DNA of 37,028 nucleotides from Phycisphaerales bacterium (GCA_016793015.1 JAEUJD010000186.1:1-37028); one strand, 5' to 3'. Shown: positions 29,712 through 37,028, counted from the stretch's first letter. Numbers and translations: made by a program. Notes: generated by a model from the sequence alone, not told the origin.

Positions 29712-30137
29712 ATGAAGGCGTCTTCCCGATTTCTCCTCGCGTCTCTTGTGGTGGGCTTTGCAGCGCTCGCAATCGCCGACGACCACATGCCCAATCCAGG
29801 AGGCGGATCAAACTGCTACAAGATCGTCAACATGGACGGATGCACACTCGCCGGAGCTGGCAACACAAACTCTCTGGTATGCCCGACCCAAGACTCACGT
29901 CTCGCGGTTTCCTCTCCAAGCGTGCCGATCGGCGTAGGAGCTGGAACTGGAGAAGCCGGAAAGAAAGACGTGCTGGCCGGGACGAACGTCTACTGCAAAT
30001 ACAGAGTCGGCTATCCCAATCCGGGCGGGACCGGGTGTACCTGGATAGACACGCTCCTCGAACTTCCCGTGACTCCGAATTCTCTCACCGGCCAGGATTG
30101 CACCGGCAAGCCTTCATGCACGACTTGCGAAGAGTGA
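29712..30137 (+). CDS. Small secreted eight-cysteine protein
   Basis: The 141-residue protein has a signal peptide cut after about residue 22 (ALAIA) and a mature part of about 119 residues with eight cysteines (SNCYK, DGCTL, LVCPT, YCKYR, TGCTW, QDCTG, SCTTC). The even count suggests four disulfides. AAAGGA lies 6 nt before the ATG. It is sandwiched between the exported membrane-tethered protein (14-nt gap) and the MauE-prepilin fusion (4-nt gap), so co-translation is likely. I do not recognise the fold; disulfide-rich and extracytoplasmic is the limit of what sequence shows. Confidence 0.8.
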   Translation: MKASSRFLLASLVVGFAALAIADDHMPNPGGGSNCYKIVNMDGCTLAGAGNTNSLVCPTQDSRLAVSSPSVPIGVGAGTGEAGKKDVLAGTNVYCKYRVGYPNPGGTGCTWIDTLLELPVTPNSLTGQDCTGKPSCTTCEE

Positions 30138-30141
30138 CCAC

Positions 30142-31338
30142 ATGAAGGCAAGTCGATTTTTCTGCTTGTCTAAAATCTCGTTCGCGCTCAACGCGCTCGT
30201 GATGGTGGTCTTGTTCATCGCCGCGGCGAGCAAGCTGTTGGATCTCGCCGATTTTCAGCGTTCGCTCGACACTTGGTCATTCGTGCCACCGCGGGTCCGC
30301 CCCGCGGCGGCACTTTTGATACCCGCGCTTGAACTTACGATCTCGCTGGGCTGGTTTCTGGCGGCCCGACGGCACCGGTTTACCCTCGCCGCAACAGCCC
30401 TGCTTGTGGTGTTCACTCTCGCGTACTTAGTCCACTGGTTTTGGATTGAGAAGCCGACTTGTAACTGCTTCGGCATTCTCTCGCAGTATCTCGGCGACAA
30501 AGAGAATACATCGTTCTTCCTGATACGAAACACAACGCTGCTCACGATCCTGGTGTGTTCACTTTTCATGACTCGTCGCGCGAGATCACTCGGATCCAAG
30601 CGCACACTGCCCGAAACTCACGCCCGCGGCGCGATGACCGTCCGCGGCTTCACGCTCGTCGAACTCATATTTGTCGTGCTCATCGTCGGTCTGCTCGTCG
30701 CTCTGCTTGCGCCGCATTTACGTCACGCACGCCAGAGCGCGGAGCGCACCGTGGCCCTCGCCCGCCTCTCCGAACACGGACGCGCCTTCACCGCGTACAC
30801 CGGCGACTTCCGTGATACATGGCCCTACTTCACCGATCCCCAAGCGACTTTCACCGTACTTCGCGCTCCGGGAATCGATATCGGAGTCGAGTACTGGATG
30901 GTCTATTCGTGGTGGCACGTGCCCATGTCGGAACTGGTGTACAAGGTCTCCTGGCAAGACGCTCTCTTCCGAAACTCCCGCCGCGACCCTCCAGGCCAAA
31001 CTCCGTTCTGGTACTCCTGCACATTTCTCGCCGACCCCGGCTTCTTCACCAAAGGTCGCACCGGCCGGAACCAGTGGCGAGCCACCCGCGTCGATGAAGT
31101 GCTTTTCCCTTCACGTAAAGCCCTGCTCGTCAACAGCGCCGGATGGGAAGCGATGCAATTTCCCGAACATTCTCTGCCGATGCTCTTTGTGGATGGCAGC
31201 GTCGAGAACGTCCCCGGGAATCTCACCACGAGTTGGGACCCGAACGGAACCGGCCTATGGAAACCTGGCGGACTGTTCGTTGTACCTATTCCCGGCATGA
31301 CGACCGCCGAAGGCGTTCGCGGACGCGACAAGAAGTAA
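30142..31338 (+). CDS. Fusion of MauE/DoxX-like redox membrane domain and prepilin
   Basis: A single 398-codon frame with two parts. Residues 1-150 form four membrane helices with CNCFG (107-111), the CxCFG motif of MauE-like proteins; MauE is needed for making the disulfide-rich small subunit of methylamine dehydrogenase. Residues about 165-190 are a type IV prepilin signal: RGFTLVELIFVVLIVGLLV, with Gly169 before Phe170 and Glu at position +5, so prepilin peptidase could cut at 169/170. The rest (to 398) is the globular pilin part with an LFVDGSVENV block, as in planctomycete DUF1559-like prepilins. An ATG (30634, M165) sits just before the prepilin signal but without a clear ribosome binding site, so a separate internal start is possible. 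Only 4 nt separate it from the eight-cysteine gene. Confidence 0.85.
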   Translation: MKASRFFCLSKISFALNALVMVVLFIAAASKLLDLADFQRSLDTWSFVPPRVRPAAALLIPALELTISLGWFLAARRHRFTLAATALLVVFTLAYLVHWFWIEKPTCNCFGILSQYLGDKENTSFFLIRNTTLLTILVCSLFMTRRARSLGSKRTLPETHARGAMTVRGFTLVELIFVVLIVGLLVALLAPHLRHARQSAERTVALARLSEHGRAFTAYTGDFRDTWPYFTDPQATFTVLRAPGIDIGVEYWMVYSWWHVPMSELVYKVSWQDALFRNSRRDPPGQTPFWYSCTFLADPGFFTKGRTGRNQWRATRVDEVLFPSRKALLVNSAGWEAMQFPEHSLPMLFVDGSVENVPGNLTTSWDPNGTGLWKPGGLFVVPIPGMTTAEGVRGRDKK

Positions 31339-31347
31339 TCCGGCCGT

Positions 31348-34104
31348 TTACTTCCCCTTCCTAAACACAAACGTGTTCCCTTCATAGTCCACCTTGATCG
31401 AGTCCCCATCTCCAAACTCCCCCGCCAGGATCCGCGTCGCCAGCGGATTCTCCACCCTCTGCTGAATTGCCCTCTTCAAGGGCCGCGCTCCGTACGCCGG
31501 GTCCCAGCCTTCTTCCGCGATCTGCTTCTTCGCGGCATCCGTCAGCGTGATCGACATCTCTCGCTGCGCCAAACGCTCGCGCAAGCGGCCCAGCTGAATC
31601 TCCACGATACTGCCGATCGCTTCGCGCCCCAGCGGCCGGAACACCACCGTCTCATCGATGCGGTTCAAGAGCTCCGGCCGCATCAACCCGCCCGCATCGC
31701 CCCCACCCATCATCGCCATCTTCCGCATCGCGTCCGCCACCTTTGGGCTAAGGCCCGCGGCCTTCACAAACTCGTCCGCAGCCAAGCCCGCCGGACCGCG
31801 CTTCAGCATCTCGCGCACCGCCGCTTCGATCTCCCAATCCTCCGCGCCCTGATTCGTCAGTTCCTGAATCTGCGCACTGCCGAAGTTGCTCGTCATCACG
31901 ACGATTGTGTTCCGGAAATCAACCGTGCGGCCTTGGCCATCCGTCAGCCGCCCATCATCCAGCACCTGCAACAGAATGTTGAACACATCCGGGTGCGCCT
32001 TCTCGATCTCATCGAGCAGCACGACGCAGTATGGCCGCCGCCGCACGGCCTCCGTCAACTGACCGCCCTCGTCATAGCCAACATAGCCCGGCGGTGCACC
32101 GACCAATCGCGCAACCGCATGCTTCTCGCCGTACTCGCTCATGTCGATGCGGATCATCGCCTCATCGGTATCAAACAGATACTCGGCAAGCGCCTTGCAC
32201 GTCTCGGTCTTGCCGACGCCGGTCGGACCGAGGAAAAGGAACGAACCAATCGGCCGCTTTGGATCACCAAGCCCCGCGCGCGACCTTCGTACCGCATCGC
32301 TCACGGCCTTCAGTGCGTGCTCCTGCCCGATCACCCGCTTCTTGAGCTGCTCTTCCATCCGCACGAGCTTCTCTCGCTCGCCCTCAACCAGCCGCGAAAC
32401 GGGAATGCCGGTCCATCGCCCCACAATCTGCGCGATCTGCTCGCTATCGACTTCTTCCTTGATCAGCGTGCCGCCCTTGGCAACCCGCTTCGCCCAGCGC
32501 GCTTCCGAATCCGTGAGCTGCTTCTCAAGTTCGCGCGATACTCCATACCGAATCCGCGCTGCCGCCTCCAGGTCGCCCTTGCGCTGGCTCTGCTCGAGTT
32601 CGACATGCTTGCGCTCGATCTCTTCGCGCAGGTTCTTGATCGCTTCCAAGTCCTTCTTCTCTTCTTCCCACTTCGCCGTCACACCCCGGTTCTTTTCCTG
32701 CAGCTCCGCCAACTCGCGATTGATGCGATCGAGCTCCTTCGCATTGCCTTCATTTGCCGATTTGCTTATTTGCGATTTGGCCATTTCTGCGGCTTCGAGC
32801 CGCAGCGTCTCGCGCTCGAGTTCGAGCTGCATGATCCGCCGACGCAACTCATCCAGCTCCGTCGGCATCGAATCGTTCTCGATGCGCAGCTTGCTCGCCG
32901 CCTCATCAATCAAGTCAATCGCCTTGTCCGGCAAAAACCGATCCGCGATGTACCGATTGCTCAAATTCGCCGCGGCAAGGATCGCTCCATCCAGAATCCG
33001 CACGCCGTGGTGCGCCTCGTACTTCGTCTTCAAGCCACGCAGAATCGCCACTGTCTCTTCAACACTCGGCTGATCCACATACACAGGCTGGAAGCGCCGC
33101 TCGAACGCTGCATCCTTCTCAACATGCTTGCGATACTCATCCAGCGTCGTCGCGCCGATGCATTTGAGTTCGCCACGCGCCAGCGCCGGCTTGAGCAGGT
33201 TGCCAGCGCTCACCGCGCCCTCCGCCGCGCCCGCACCGATGATCGTGTGCAGCTCATCGATAAACAGAATGACCTTGCCCGCGCTCCCGCTCACCTCGCG
33301 CAGCACCGCCTTCAGCCGCTCTTCAAACTCCCCGCGAAACTTCGCGCCCGCCAAGAGCTGCCCAACATCCAGCGCAATGATCCGCTGCGAGCGCATCGCA
33401 TCCGGGCAATCGCCGTTCACAATGCGCAGCGCCAGCCCTTCCGCGATCGCTGTCTTTCCGACGCCCGGCTCGCCGATCAACACCGGGTTGTTCTTCGTGC
33501 GCCGGCTCAGCACCTGCATGCAGCGCCGAATCTCTTCGTCTCTTCCAATAACCGGATCGAGCTTTCCATCCCGCGCCCGCTGCGTGAGATCAATCCCGTA
33601 CTTCTTCAGCGCCTCAAACCCGCTCTCCGCGCCCGCATCGTTCACGTTCGTCACTCCGCTCGCAGCGCGAATCTCCTTCACCGCGTTTTCGAGCTTCCCC
33701 CTATCCAGCCCCACCGCGCGCAGAACATCCCGCGCCGGCCCCACCACTTCCGCAAGCGCCAGCAGCAGGTGCTCGCTGCTCACGAGCGTGTCCCCCATCT
33801 TCTTGCTGATCTCTTCCGCCTTGCTCAAAACCTCCATCAGCGCCCGCCCCGCGCTCCCAGCCCCGCTGCTGCTCTTGGGCTGGCGGCTCAGCTCCGCCCG
33901 CACCAGCGCCAGCACCTTCTTTGGCTCGCTCCCCGCGCGCGCCACCACCGACGCCGCAACCCCGCCCTCCGACCCTTCCGCCCCGCCAAGCAATCCCGCC
34001 AGCACATGCAGCCCGTTGATCTCCGGGTTGGACAAGTTCACAGCCTCGCTCTGCGCCGTCGCGAGCGCTTCCTGTGCCGCATTGGTCAATCGATCCGGTC
34101 GCAT
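31348..34104 (-). CDS. clpB: ATP-dependent disaggregase ClpB
   Basis: The 918-residue AAA+ chaperone resolves protein aggregates with DnaK. It has an N-terminal Clp_N domain (from [11 protein letters not shown]), AAA1 with Walker A GEPGVGKT (about residue 215) and Walker [10 protein letters not shown], a coiled-coil middle domain (about 405-530), AAA2 with GPTGVGKT (about 630) and [11 protein letters not shown], and the C-terminal small domain. GGAGGT precedes the ATG by 4 nt. It is about 60 residues longer than E. coli ClpB (857). Two additions are visible: a short run [14 protein letters not shown] in the middle domain encoded by a dispersed repeat, and about 35-40 residues in AAA2 before [11 protein letters not shown]. 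No CIRCE element is evident upstream. Its stop is 9 bp from the convergent fusion gene. Confidence 0.96.
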   Translation of the reverse strand: MRPDRLTNAAQEALATAQSEAVNLSNPEINGLHVLAGLLGGAEGSEGGVAASVVARAGSEPKKVLALVRAELSRQPKSSSGAGSAGRALMEVLSKAEEISKKMGDTLVSSEHLLLALAEVVGPARDVLRAVGLDRGKLENAVKEIRAASGVTNVNDAGAESGFEALKKYGIDLTQRARDGKLDPVIGRDEEIRRCMQVLSRRTKNNPVLIGEPGVGKTAIAEGLALRIVNGDCPDAMRSQRIIALDVGQLLAGAKFRGEFEERLKAVLREVSGSAGKVILFIDELHTIIGAGAAEGAVSAGNLLKPALARGELKCIGATTLDEYRKHVEKDAAFERRFQPVYVDQPSVEETVAILRGLKTKYEAHHGVRILDGAILAAANLSNRYIADRFLPDKAIDLIDEAASKLRIENDSMPTELDELRRRIMQLELERETLRLEAAEMAKSQISKSANEGNAKELDRINRELAELQEKNRGVTAKWEEEKKDLEAIKNLREEIERKHVELEQSQRKGDLEAAARIRYGVSRELEKQLTDSEARWAKRVAKGGTLIKEEVDSEQIAQIVGRWTGIPVSRLVEGEREKLVRMEEQLKKRVIGQEHALKAVSDAVRRSRAGLGDPKRPIGSFLFLGPTGVGKTETCKALAEYLFDTDEAMIRIDMSEYGEKHAVARLVGAPPGYVGYDEGGQLTEAVRRRPYCVVLLDEIEKAHPDVFNILLQVLDDGRLTDGQGRTVDFRNTIVVMTSNFGSAQIQELTNQGAEDWEIEAAVREMLKRGPAGLAADEFVKAAGLSPKVADAMRKMAMMGGGDAGGLMRPELLNRIDETVVFRPLGREAIGSIVEIQLGRLRERLAQREMSITLTDAAKKQIAEEGWDPAYGARPLKRAIQQRVENPLATRILAGEFGDGDSIKVDYEGNTFVFRKGK
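32751..32787. repeat. ATTTGCC/TTTGGCCATTT-type repeat inside clpB
   Basis: The run CATTTGCCGATTTGC, then TTATTTGCGATTTGGCCATTT matches the intergenic family at 34299-34337 and 35464-35500. It lies in frame in the middle domain and is locally AT-richer than the rest of clpB. Confidence 0.65.
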
Positions 34105-34179
34105 AAACACCTCCGCCCAAGCCTAATGCTCAGGCCAAGAGGCACCCAATGCAACAGGCGCGCCAGCCCGCTTTCGTGG

Positions 34180-34257
34180 CACCGGGCTTCCGCCCGGTGT
34201 CTTCGCCTTTCCCCATGCTTTTCCGTCCTCCCTCACCGCCCAGAAAGGCGGTGCCAC
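34180..34257. repeat. Two inverted repeats upstream of clpB
   Basis: CACCGGGCTTCCGCCCGGTG (8-bp stem, 4-nt loop) and ACCGCCCAGAAAGGCGGT (6-bp stem) are separated by about 38 bp. The motif 'GGCACCG' recurs at both. Such GGGCGGAAGCCCGG hairpins are familiar intergenic elements in planctomycete-like genomes. They sit between clpB (start 34104) and the yjfB-like terminator. Confidence 0.55.
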
Positions 34258-34261
34258 CCCC

Positions 34262-34294
34262 CAAAAACAAACAAGCCTGCCATCGCGGCAGGCT
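34262..34294 (-). terminator. Rho-independent terminator of the yjfB-like gene
   Basis: On the minus strand an 8-bp stem AGCCTGCC/GGCAGGCT with a 5-nt loop is followed by TTGTTTGTTTTT. It lies about 43 bp after the stop of the 34338-34583 gene. Confidence 0.8.
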
Positions 34295-34298
34295 CCCC

Positions 34299-34337
34299 AA
34301 TTTGGCCCTTTGGCTATTTGGCCCTTTGGCCATTTCC
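34299..34337. repeat. ATTTGGCCCTTTGGC repeat, directly 3' of the yjfB-like stop
   Basis: AATTTGGCCCTTTGGC occurs, then TATTTGGCCCTTTGGCC and ATTTCC, ending at the base before the stop codon at 34338. A second copy abuts the queD stop at 35501, a short one is near 34793-34805, and a coding copy is in clpB. Confidence 0.75.
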
Positions 34338-34583
34338 TTACGCGTACACGTCCAGGGCCTTCAAAGCTCCCGCAATCCCTTTTTCCAGCCCCTTCTGCCC
34401 CGCCTCCATCACCTTCGCCGCGGCAGTTACCATCCCGACCATCGCATCGCCTTGGTCCCGGGCCACATCCATCGCCTTCGCCGCGACGCGGACCCCCACC
34501 TCATACTGCAGCTTTCCCTGCTGCATCCCAATGAGCCCCGAAGCCAGCCCGTCCATGCTCGTATCCATACATCCAATATCCAC
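34338..34583 (-). CDS. YjfB-like putative motility protein
   Basis: The 81-residue product (GTG start) reads MDIGCMDTSMDGLASGLIG ... GKLQYEVGVRVAAKAMDVARDQGDAMVGMV. The block from GKLQ to AMVGM matches YjfB-family proteins, which typically start MDI and have a 'KxQxxVxxxxLKKAMDxxxxQ' helix. YjfB is annotated as a putative motility protein with no defined mechanism. An extra C-terminal helix (VMEAGQKGLEKGIAGAL) follows. Start at 34583 fits the family; GTG at 34589 is an alternative. No flagellar genes are nearby. Confidence 0.6.
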   Translation of the reverse strand: MDIGCMDTSMDGLASGLIGMQQGKLQYEVGVRVAAKAMDVARDQGDAMVGMVTAAAKVMEAGQKGLEKGIAGALKALDVYA

Positions 34584-34748
34584 CGCCACGCCCCCCTACG
34601 CCACTTTTCGCTCCAAGAGAGTCCAATTCTCCGCCTCCAAAGTCCGTCTATTCCGATACTTACGCCCAAAATGCCCGTTTCACCCCCTTCCTCCCATCCC
34701 GGCCTCGAGGCGGCCGCTGGGGCCCCCTGATTTCCAAGCCCTGCCCCC

Positions 34749-34785
34749 CCTCCGCGCTCCGCGTTCCCAGTTCAGCGTTCTCTTG
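34749..34785. repeat. Dispersed CTCCGCGCTCCGCGTTCCC repeat, intergenic copy
   Basis: CTCCGCGCTCCGCGTTCCCA followed by GTTCAGCGTTC. Same family as 21655-21692 and 24788-24832. Confidence 0.65.
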
Positions 34786-34820
34786 GGCCCTTTCTAAATT
34801 TGGCCCCTTGACTCACCCAC

Positions 34821-34850
34821 TTGACACCCTCCCCCGTTCTCCGCTACAAC
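34821..34850 (+). promoter_or_regulatory. Sigma70-type promoter of the small lipoprotein gene
   Basis: TTGACA (34821-34826), an 18-bp spacer, and TACAAC (34845-34850). Transcription near 34857 gives a leader of about 63 nt ending in TTGGAG before the ATG at 34920. Confidence 0.6.
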
Positions 34851-34919
34851 CGCTCCCCCTTTCCGGCCGTACAGCCGATACACTCTCGACCTGTCTCCTT
34901 GGGGCCATTGGAGTTTGCC

Positions 34920-35189
34920 ATGAAGCGCGTCGCAAAGTTTGTTCTCCCGCTCGCCGGAATCGCCGTCCTCGCGGGTTGCCGCACCACCGCCAACACCGGC
35001 GAATCGCTCTCCAACATCCAGTGGAACCCGACGCCGGGCATGTCCGACCCCGCGCTCCGCTTCGATGATGTCAACAGCCGCGTCGCTGTTTCGATCAACG
35101 ACAACATGCGCAAGTCCACCGACGACTGGGGCCGCTTCTGGCTCGTCGACCGCGGCAGCCGCCTCAGCCCATACCCGATCACCAAGTAA
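34920..35189 (+). CDS. Small lipoprotein
   Basis: An 89-residue protein with a lipoprotein signal (KRVAKFVLPLAGIAVLAGC, lipobox LAGC, Cys20). The mature part is about 70 residues and contains NIQWNPTPGM, DDVNSRVAVSINDNMRK and DWGRFWLVDRGSRLSPYPI. GGAG lies 7 nt before the ATG and a TTGACA/TACAAC promoter is upstream. I do not recognise the mature domain. It should be membrane-anchored by its lipidated Cys. Confidence 0.85.
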   Translation: MKRVAKFVLPLAGIAVLAGCRTTANTGESLSNIQWNPTPGMSDPALRFDDVNSRVAVSINDNMRKSTDDWGRFWLVDRGSRLSPYPITK

Positions 35190-35500
35190 TTCGGACCCTT
35201 TCGGCACAGCCCGTGGTCGCCCGGCAAGCATTTGCCTGGCTCCGGTGATGCATACTTTGGTCGCCGCTTATATCGCATGCCGCACAGCCGATCGCGTGCC
35301 GCCGGTGGTCCCCTCTATCAGATGATCGCCCACCACAACTTCGCACCCGGCAACGCCAGCATGATGTTCAATCTCGACATCATCATGCCGGCGATCGGCC
35401 TCGCGCTGCTCATCGCATGGCGCCGCGCCATTGCCGCACCTCTGCACCGCTCCTGATTGATTTCATTTGGCCCTTTGAAAATTTGGCCCATTGGCCATTT
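35190..35500. other. 311-bp intergenic region; weak frame only
   Basis: A plus-strand frame from TTG at 35232 (or ATG 35278) to 35456 ends in a hydrophobic helix (NLDIIMPAIGLALLIAW). It has no ribosome binding site and odd composition before the helix, so I do not call it a gene. A repeat of the ATTTGGCCC family occupies the right end (35464-35500). Confidence 0.35.
35464..35500. repeat. ATTTGGCCC repeat, directly 3' of the queD stop
   Basis: CATTTGGCCCTTTG, then AAAATTTGGCCC and ATTGGCCATTT end at the base before the stop codon of the minus-strand queD-like gene. Confidence 0.7.
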
Positions 35501-35866
35501 CTACTCCCCCTCGTACACACACCCGCACTTCTTCGTTTCATGCAGCTCGATCCGGATCATCCCCGCAAGCCCCGGCTTCAGCCGATCCCACAGCCACTTC
35601 GTGATCGCCTCCGCCGTCGGATTCTCTAATCCCGCGTTCTCGTTCAGGCACCGATGATCCAATTCCTCCACCACGGGATCGACGATCCGCCTCATCTCGG
35701 CGAAGTCCATCACCCAGCCCATCCCCCCAGCGCTCTCATCGATCTCCCCCCGCACATGCACCACAAACCGGTACGAATGCCCATGCATCCGCGCGCACTT
35801 GTGCTCCTTCGCCACCCGCGGCAGCCAATGCGCCGCCTCAAACCCAAACTCGCGAAAGATCACCAT
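35501..35866 (-). CDS. queD: 6-carboxytetrahydropterin synthase / 6-pyruvoyl-tetrahydropterin synthase family
   Basis: The 121-residue protein has the family zinc ligands H13 and the HGH pair (H28, H30), the catalytic Cys24 in CARMHGH, the Asp70-His71 pair in LDHRCLNE, the ENPTAEAI block and the substrate-binding Glu110 in LHET. The CxxxHGH form is the QueD type, making 6-carboxy-5,6,7,8-tetrahydropterin for queuosine and 7-deazaguanine synthesis. No other que genes are in the window. The ATG at 35866 begins the usual MVIFREFGFEAAH N-terminus. Confidence 0.93.
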   Translation of the reverse strand: MVIFREFGFEAAHWLPRVAKEHKCARMHGHSYRFVVHVRGEIDESAGGMGWVMDFAEMRRIVDPVVEELDHRCLNENAGLENPTAEAITKWLWDRLKPGLAGMIRIELHETKKCGCVYEGE

Positions 35867-36150
35867 GGCCCACTTTAGAACTTATCCGCCAGTGGCCTGC
35901 CCCCCAAATCCTGATCCAGCAACTATGAGAGTCCCGACGGGCCTGCGCGACGCCGGCCATCTCCCGAAGCACACCTCCCGCTCCTCGCCCTCTTCAACGA
36001 AAACTCAAGCACTCGCGATTCGTCCCAAACCGCGTTGTTTGCCAGAAAAGCAAGGCGCGACCGGCTCTCGCCGAACTTCGATAGTTCGCGCACTCACCGC
36101 GAGCCAACCGGTTACCGAGATCTTGATCGAAAGCCGCCGCGCGATCGTTG
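35867..36150. other. 284-bp intergenic region, nothing recognisable
   Basis: Between queD (start 35866) and the Imm11 gene (stop 36151). Frames open on both strands have no motif or ribosome binding site. The text is less GC-rich than the left half of the window. Confidence 0.35.
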
Positions 36151-36708
36151 TTACTTCTGATTGATTTGATAAAACTGACACCCACGCAGTCCGCTACTTG
36201 TTACCAAGTCTTTCAGTCGTGCATGCGCAACCGTGTATTCCGCGGCCCCCTCGATCCGAAAAACCAACTTGCTGCGGGGGATCTTGGACACTCGAATTGC
36301 CGGAATCGATATTTCGCCAGTGGAAAACCAATCCGTCGCCTCGCGATCCAGGCAATCGACGACAAAGAGCCAGTTTGCCACCCAATATGGCCCCACGTCC
36401 GCGGCACGCCCGCGGAAATAGGGATAGACCCGAAGAAACTGCGTGTGGTTCGGCGCCTTCTCTTCTAACAGCATTCGAAGTCGGTCAGATACCACGTGGT
36501 AGAAGCCGCCGGTCCACAACATGTCGTCCAAATTGCGAATCTGGTCAAGCCTCAACTTGACCCGTTTCGGCCACCCAACCACGCGCTTTCCGCATGCGGT
36601 CTTCCATAGAAGTTTCTCGTCTATCTCCAGTTCGGCGGTCGAGCGGGTATCCGCGTCGCCCTCGTCGGCGCGCCCGCGGCTTGAAAGTTTGTAAAAAGTG
36701 TGATCCAT
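36151..36708 (-). CDS. Imm11-family (DUF1629) immunity protein
   Basis: The 185-residue protein has the C-terminal pattern of immunity family 11: GGFYHVVSDRLRMLLEE, FLRVYPYFRG, YWVANWLFVVDCLDRE, IPRSKLVFRIEG and the final LRGCQFYQI. These proteins are found beside polymorphic toxins. AAGG lies 5 nt upstream of the ATG at 36708, which supports this start over a longer frame. No toxin is intact: the frame directly upstream, ending 1 nt before this gene, is a transposase remnant. It looks like an orphan immunity gene or the tail of a toxin locus broken by an IS element. Confidence 0.75.
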   Translation of the reverse strand: MDHTFYKLSSRGRADEGDADTRSTAELEIDEKLLWKTACGKRVVGWPKRVKLRLDQIRNLDDMLWTGGFYHVVSDRLRMLLEEKAPNHTQFLRVYPYFRGRAADVGPYWVANWLFVVDCLDREATDWFSTGEISIPAIRVSKIPRSKLVFRIEGAAEYTVAHARLKDLVTSSGLRGCQFYQINQK

Positions 36709-36709
36709 A

Positions 36710-36949
36710 TTACCTTTGAAGAATGCCTGGATCTCTTCTAATTCGCTCCTCCAGCTCGCGCATCGCAATTCTCAGACGATCTCCAATTTCTTTCCCTTGC
36801 GATTGTCGTTCTCGAAGCTCATCGCCCTCTCTCGGGATCGCGATGTACCGCTGCGTCGAACGACTCTGCTCCAGTACGCGGCAGACGCGCCGCTCCGAGG
36901 CGCCCCGCCCCCGACACACGCCGCGAAGACACTCGTGAACATGCTTCAC
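36710..36949 (-). pseudogene. IS3-family transposase orfB remnant (5' end only)
   Basis: Seventy-nine codons from a GTG that overlaps the orfA stop (GTGA). The first part matches the IS3/IS407-type OrfB N-terminus: VVKHVHECL, ASERRVCRVLEQSRSTQRY. After RSTQRY the sequence diverges (ELRERQSQGKEIGDRLRIA) and stops at 36710; the integrase (DDE) domain of about 200 residues is missing. The frame stays open to the right edge. It is a decayed remnant. The stop falls 1 nt before the Imm11 start. Confidence 0.75.
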
Positions 36950-37026
36950 GACGCGCCTCCTGCCCTCGGGCGTTGATGTTTTCCCAGGAAGTTGTTCGCC
37001 TCCTTCAGGATCGCCATATCCAAGGC
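36946..37026 (-). pseudogene. IS3-family transposase orfA, C-terminal end (window edge)
   Basis: The visible frame reads ALDMAILKEANNFLGKH and ends in TGA at 36946. LDMAILKE is typical of the C-terminal coiled-coil of IS3-family OrfA, and the TGA overlaps the GTG of orfB as in intact elements. Whether the rest of orfA is intact lies outside the window. Confidence 0.65.
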
Positions 37027-37028
37027 CT

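Noticed and set aside
31933..34797. 954-codon plus-strand open frame over clpB
   Set aside because: Fully antisense to clpB, which has all AAA+ motifs; composition is typical of a reverse-frame shadow.
35232..35456. Plus-strand small membrane protein candidate
   Set aside because: Only a C-terminal hydrophobic stretch supports it; TTG start without ribosome binding site.
1..37028. CRISPR arrays, tRNA or rRNA genes
   Set aside because: No regularly spaced direct repeats, cloverleaf-like segments ending in CCA context or rRNA text were seen on reading both strands; a tRNA scan could still find something missed by eye.

Overview
The window looks like a chromosomal segment of a Planctomycetota bacterium, most likely of the Phycisphaerae/Phycisphaerales type. 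This is an inference from four secreted proteins with the C-terminal CP-flanked tandem EF-hand (dockerin-like) tails common in that class, a DUF6677-type membrane protein, a prepilin/DUF1559-style protein, high GC content with long antisense shadow frames, and many short dispersed repeats beside gene ends. No rRNA, tRNA or CRISPR was seen.

Layout. Positions 1-8000 hold a partial secreted protein, two tandem paralogous dockerin-tailed proteins, a 687-residue protein with three internal repeats, and a convergent secreted metzincin metalloprotease with a P-domain; all four complete proteins end in the same kind of dockerin tail. Positions 8200-15200 form a cell-envelope polysaccharide/lipid block: GT4 and GT2 glycosyltransferases, a SAM methyltransferase, an O-antigen-ligase/polymerase (Wzy_C) protein, a zinc-ribbon membrane protein, an LpxL-like acyltransferase and a small membrane protein. 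Positions 15239-18873 are a tightly packed minus-strand run, clcA (chloride channel), mntA-like antitoxin, hepT-like toxin and purB, with an 8-nt gap, a 14-nt overlap and a 4-nt overlap.

Positions 19000-24700 contain an unidentified conserved-looking protein, a very acidic protein, two translationally coupled membrane proteins, a PLP class IV aminotransferase, a duplicated-DUF5329 protein, a yqjD/yqjE-like small-protein module and a small unknown. Positions 24779-28198 carry nrfHA (ammonia-forming nitrite reductase, with a CxxCH rather than CxxCK catalytic haem motif) and a Tat-exported metallophosphoesterase. Positions 28449-31338 are a three-gene plus-strand operon with its own promoter: a secreted membrane-tethered protein, an 8-cysteine secreted small protein, and a fusion of a MauE/DoxX-like redox membrane domain to a prepilin. 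This is the most unusual locus in the window. It is followed by clpB, a YjfB-like protein, a small lipoprotein, queD, an Imm11-type orphan immunity gene and an IS3-family transposase remnant at the right edge.

A cross-cutting feature is a set of at least five short dispersed repeat families. Several copies start within a few bases 3' of stop codons (purB, the phosphoesterase, the yjfB-like gene, queD, the 20959-21258 gene). Others lie in frame inside coding sequences (clpB, the aminotransferase, both ends of nrfA).
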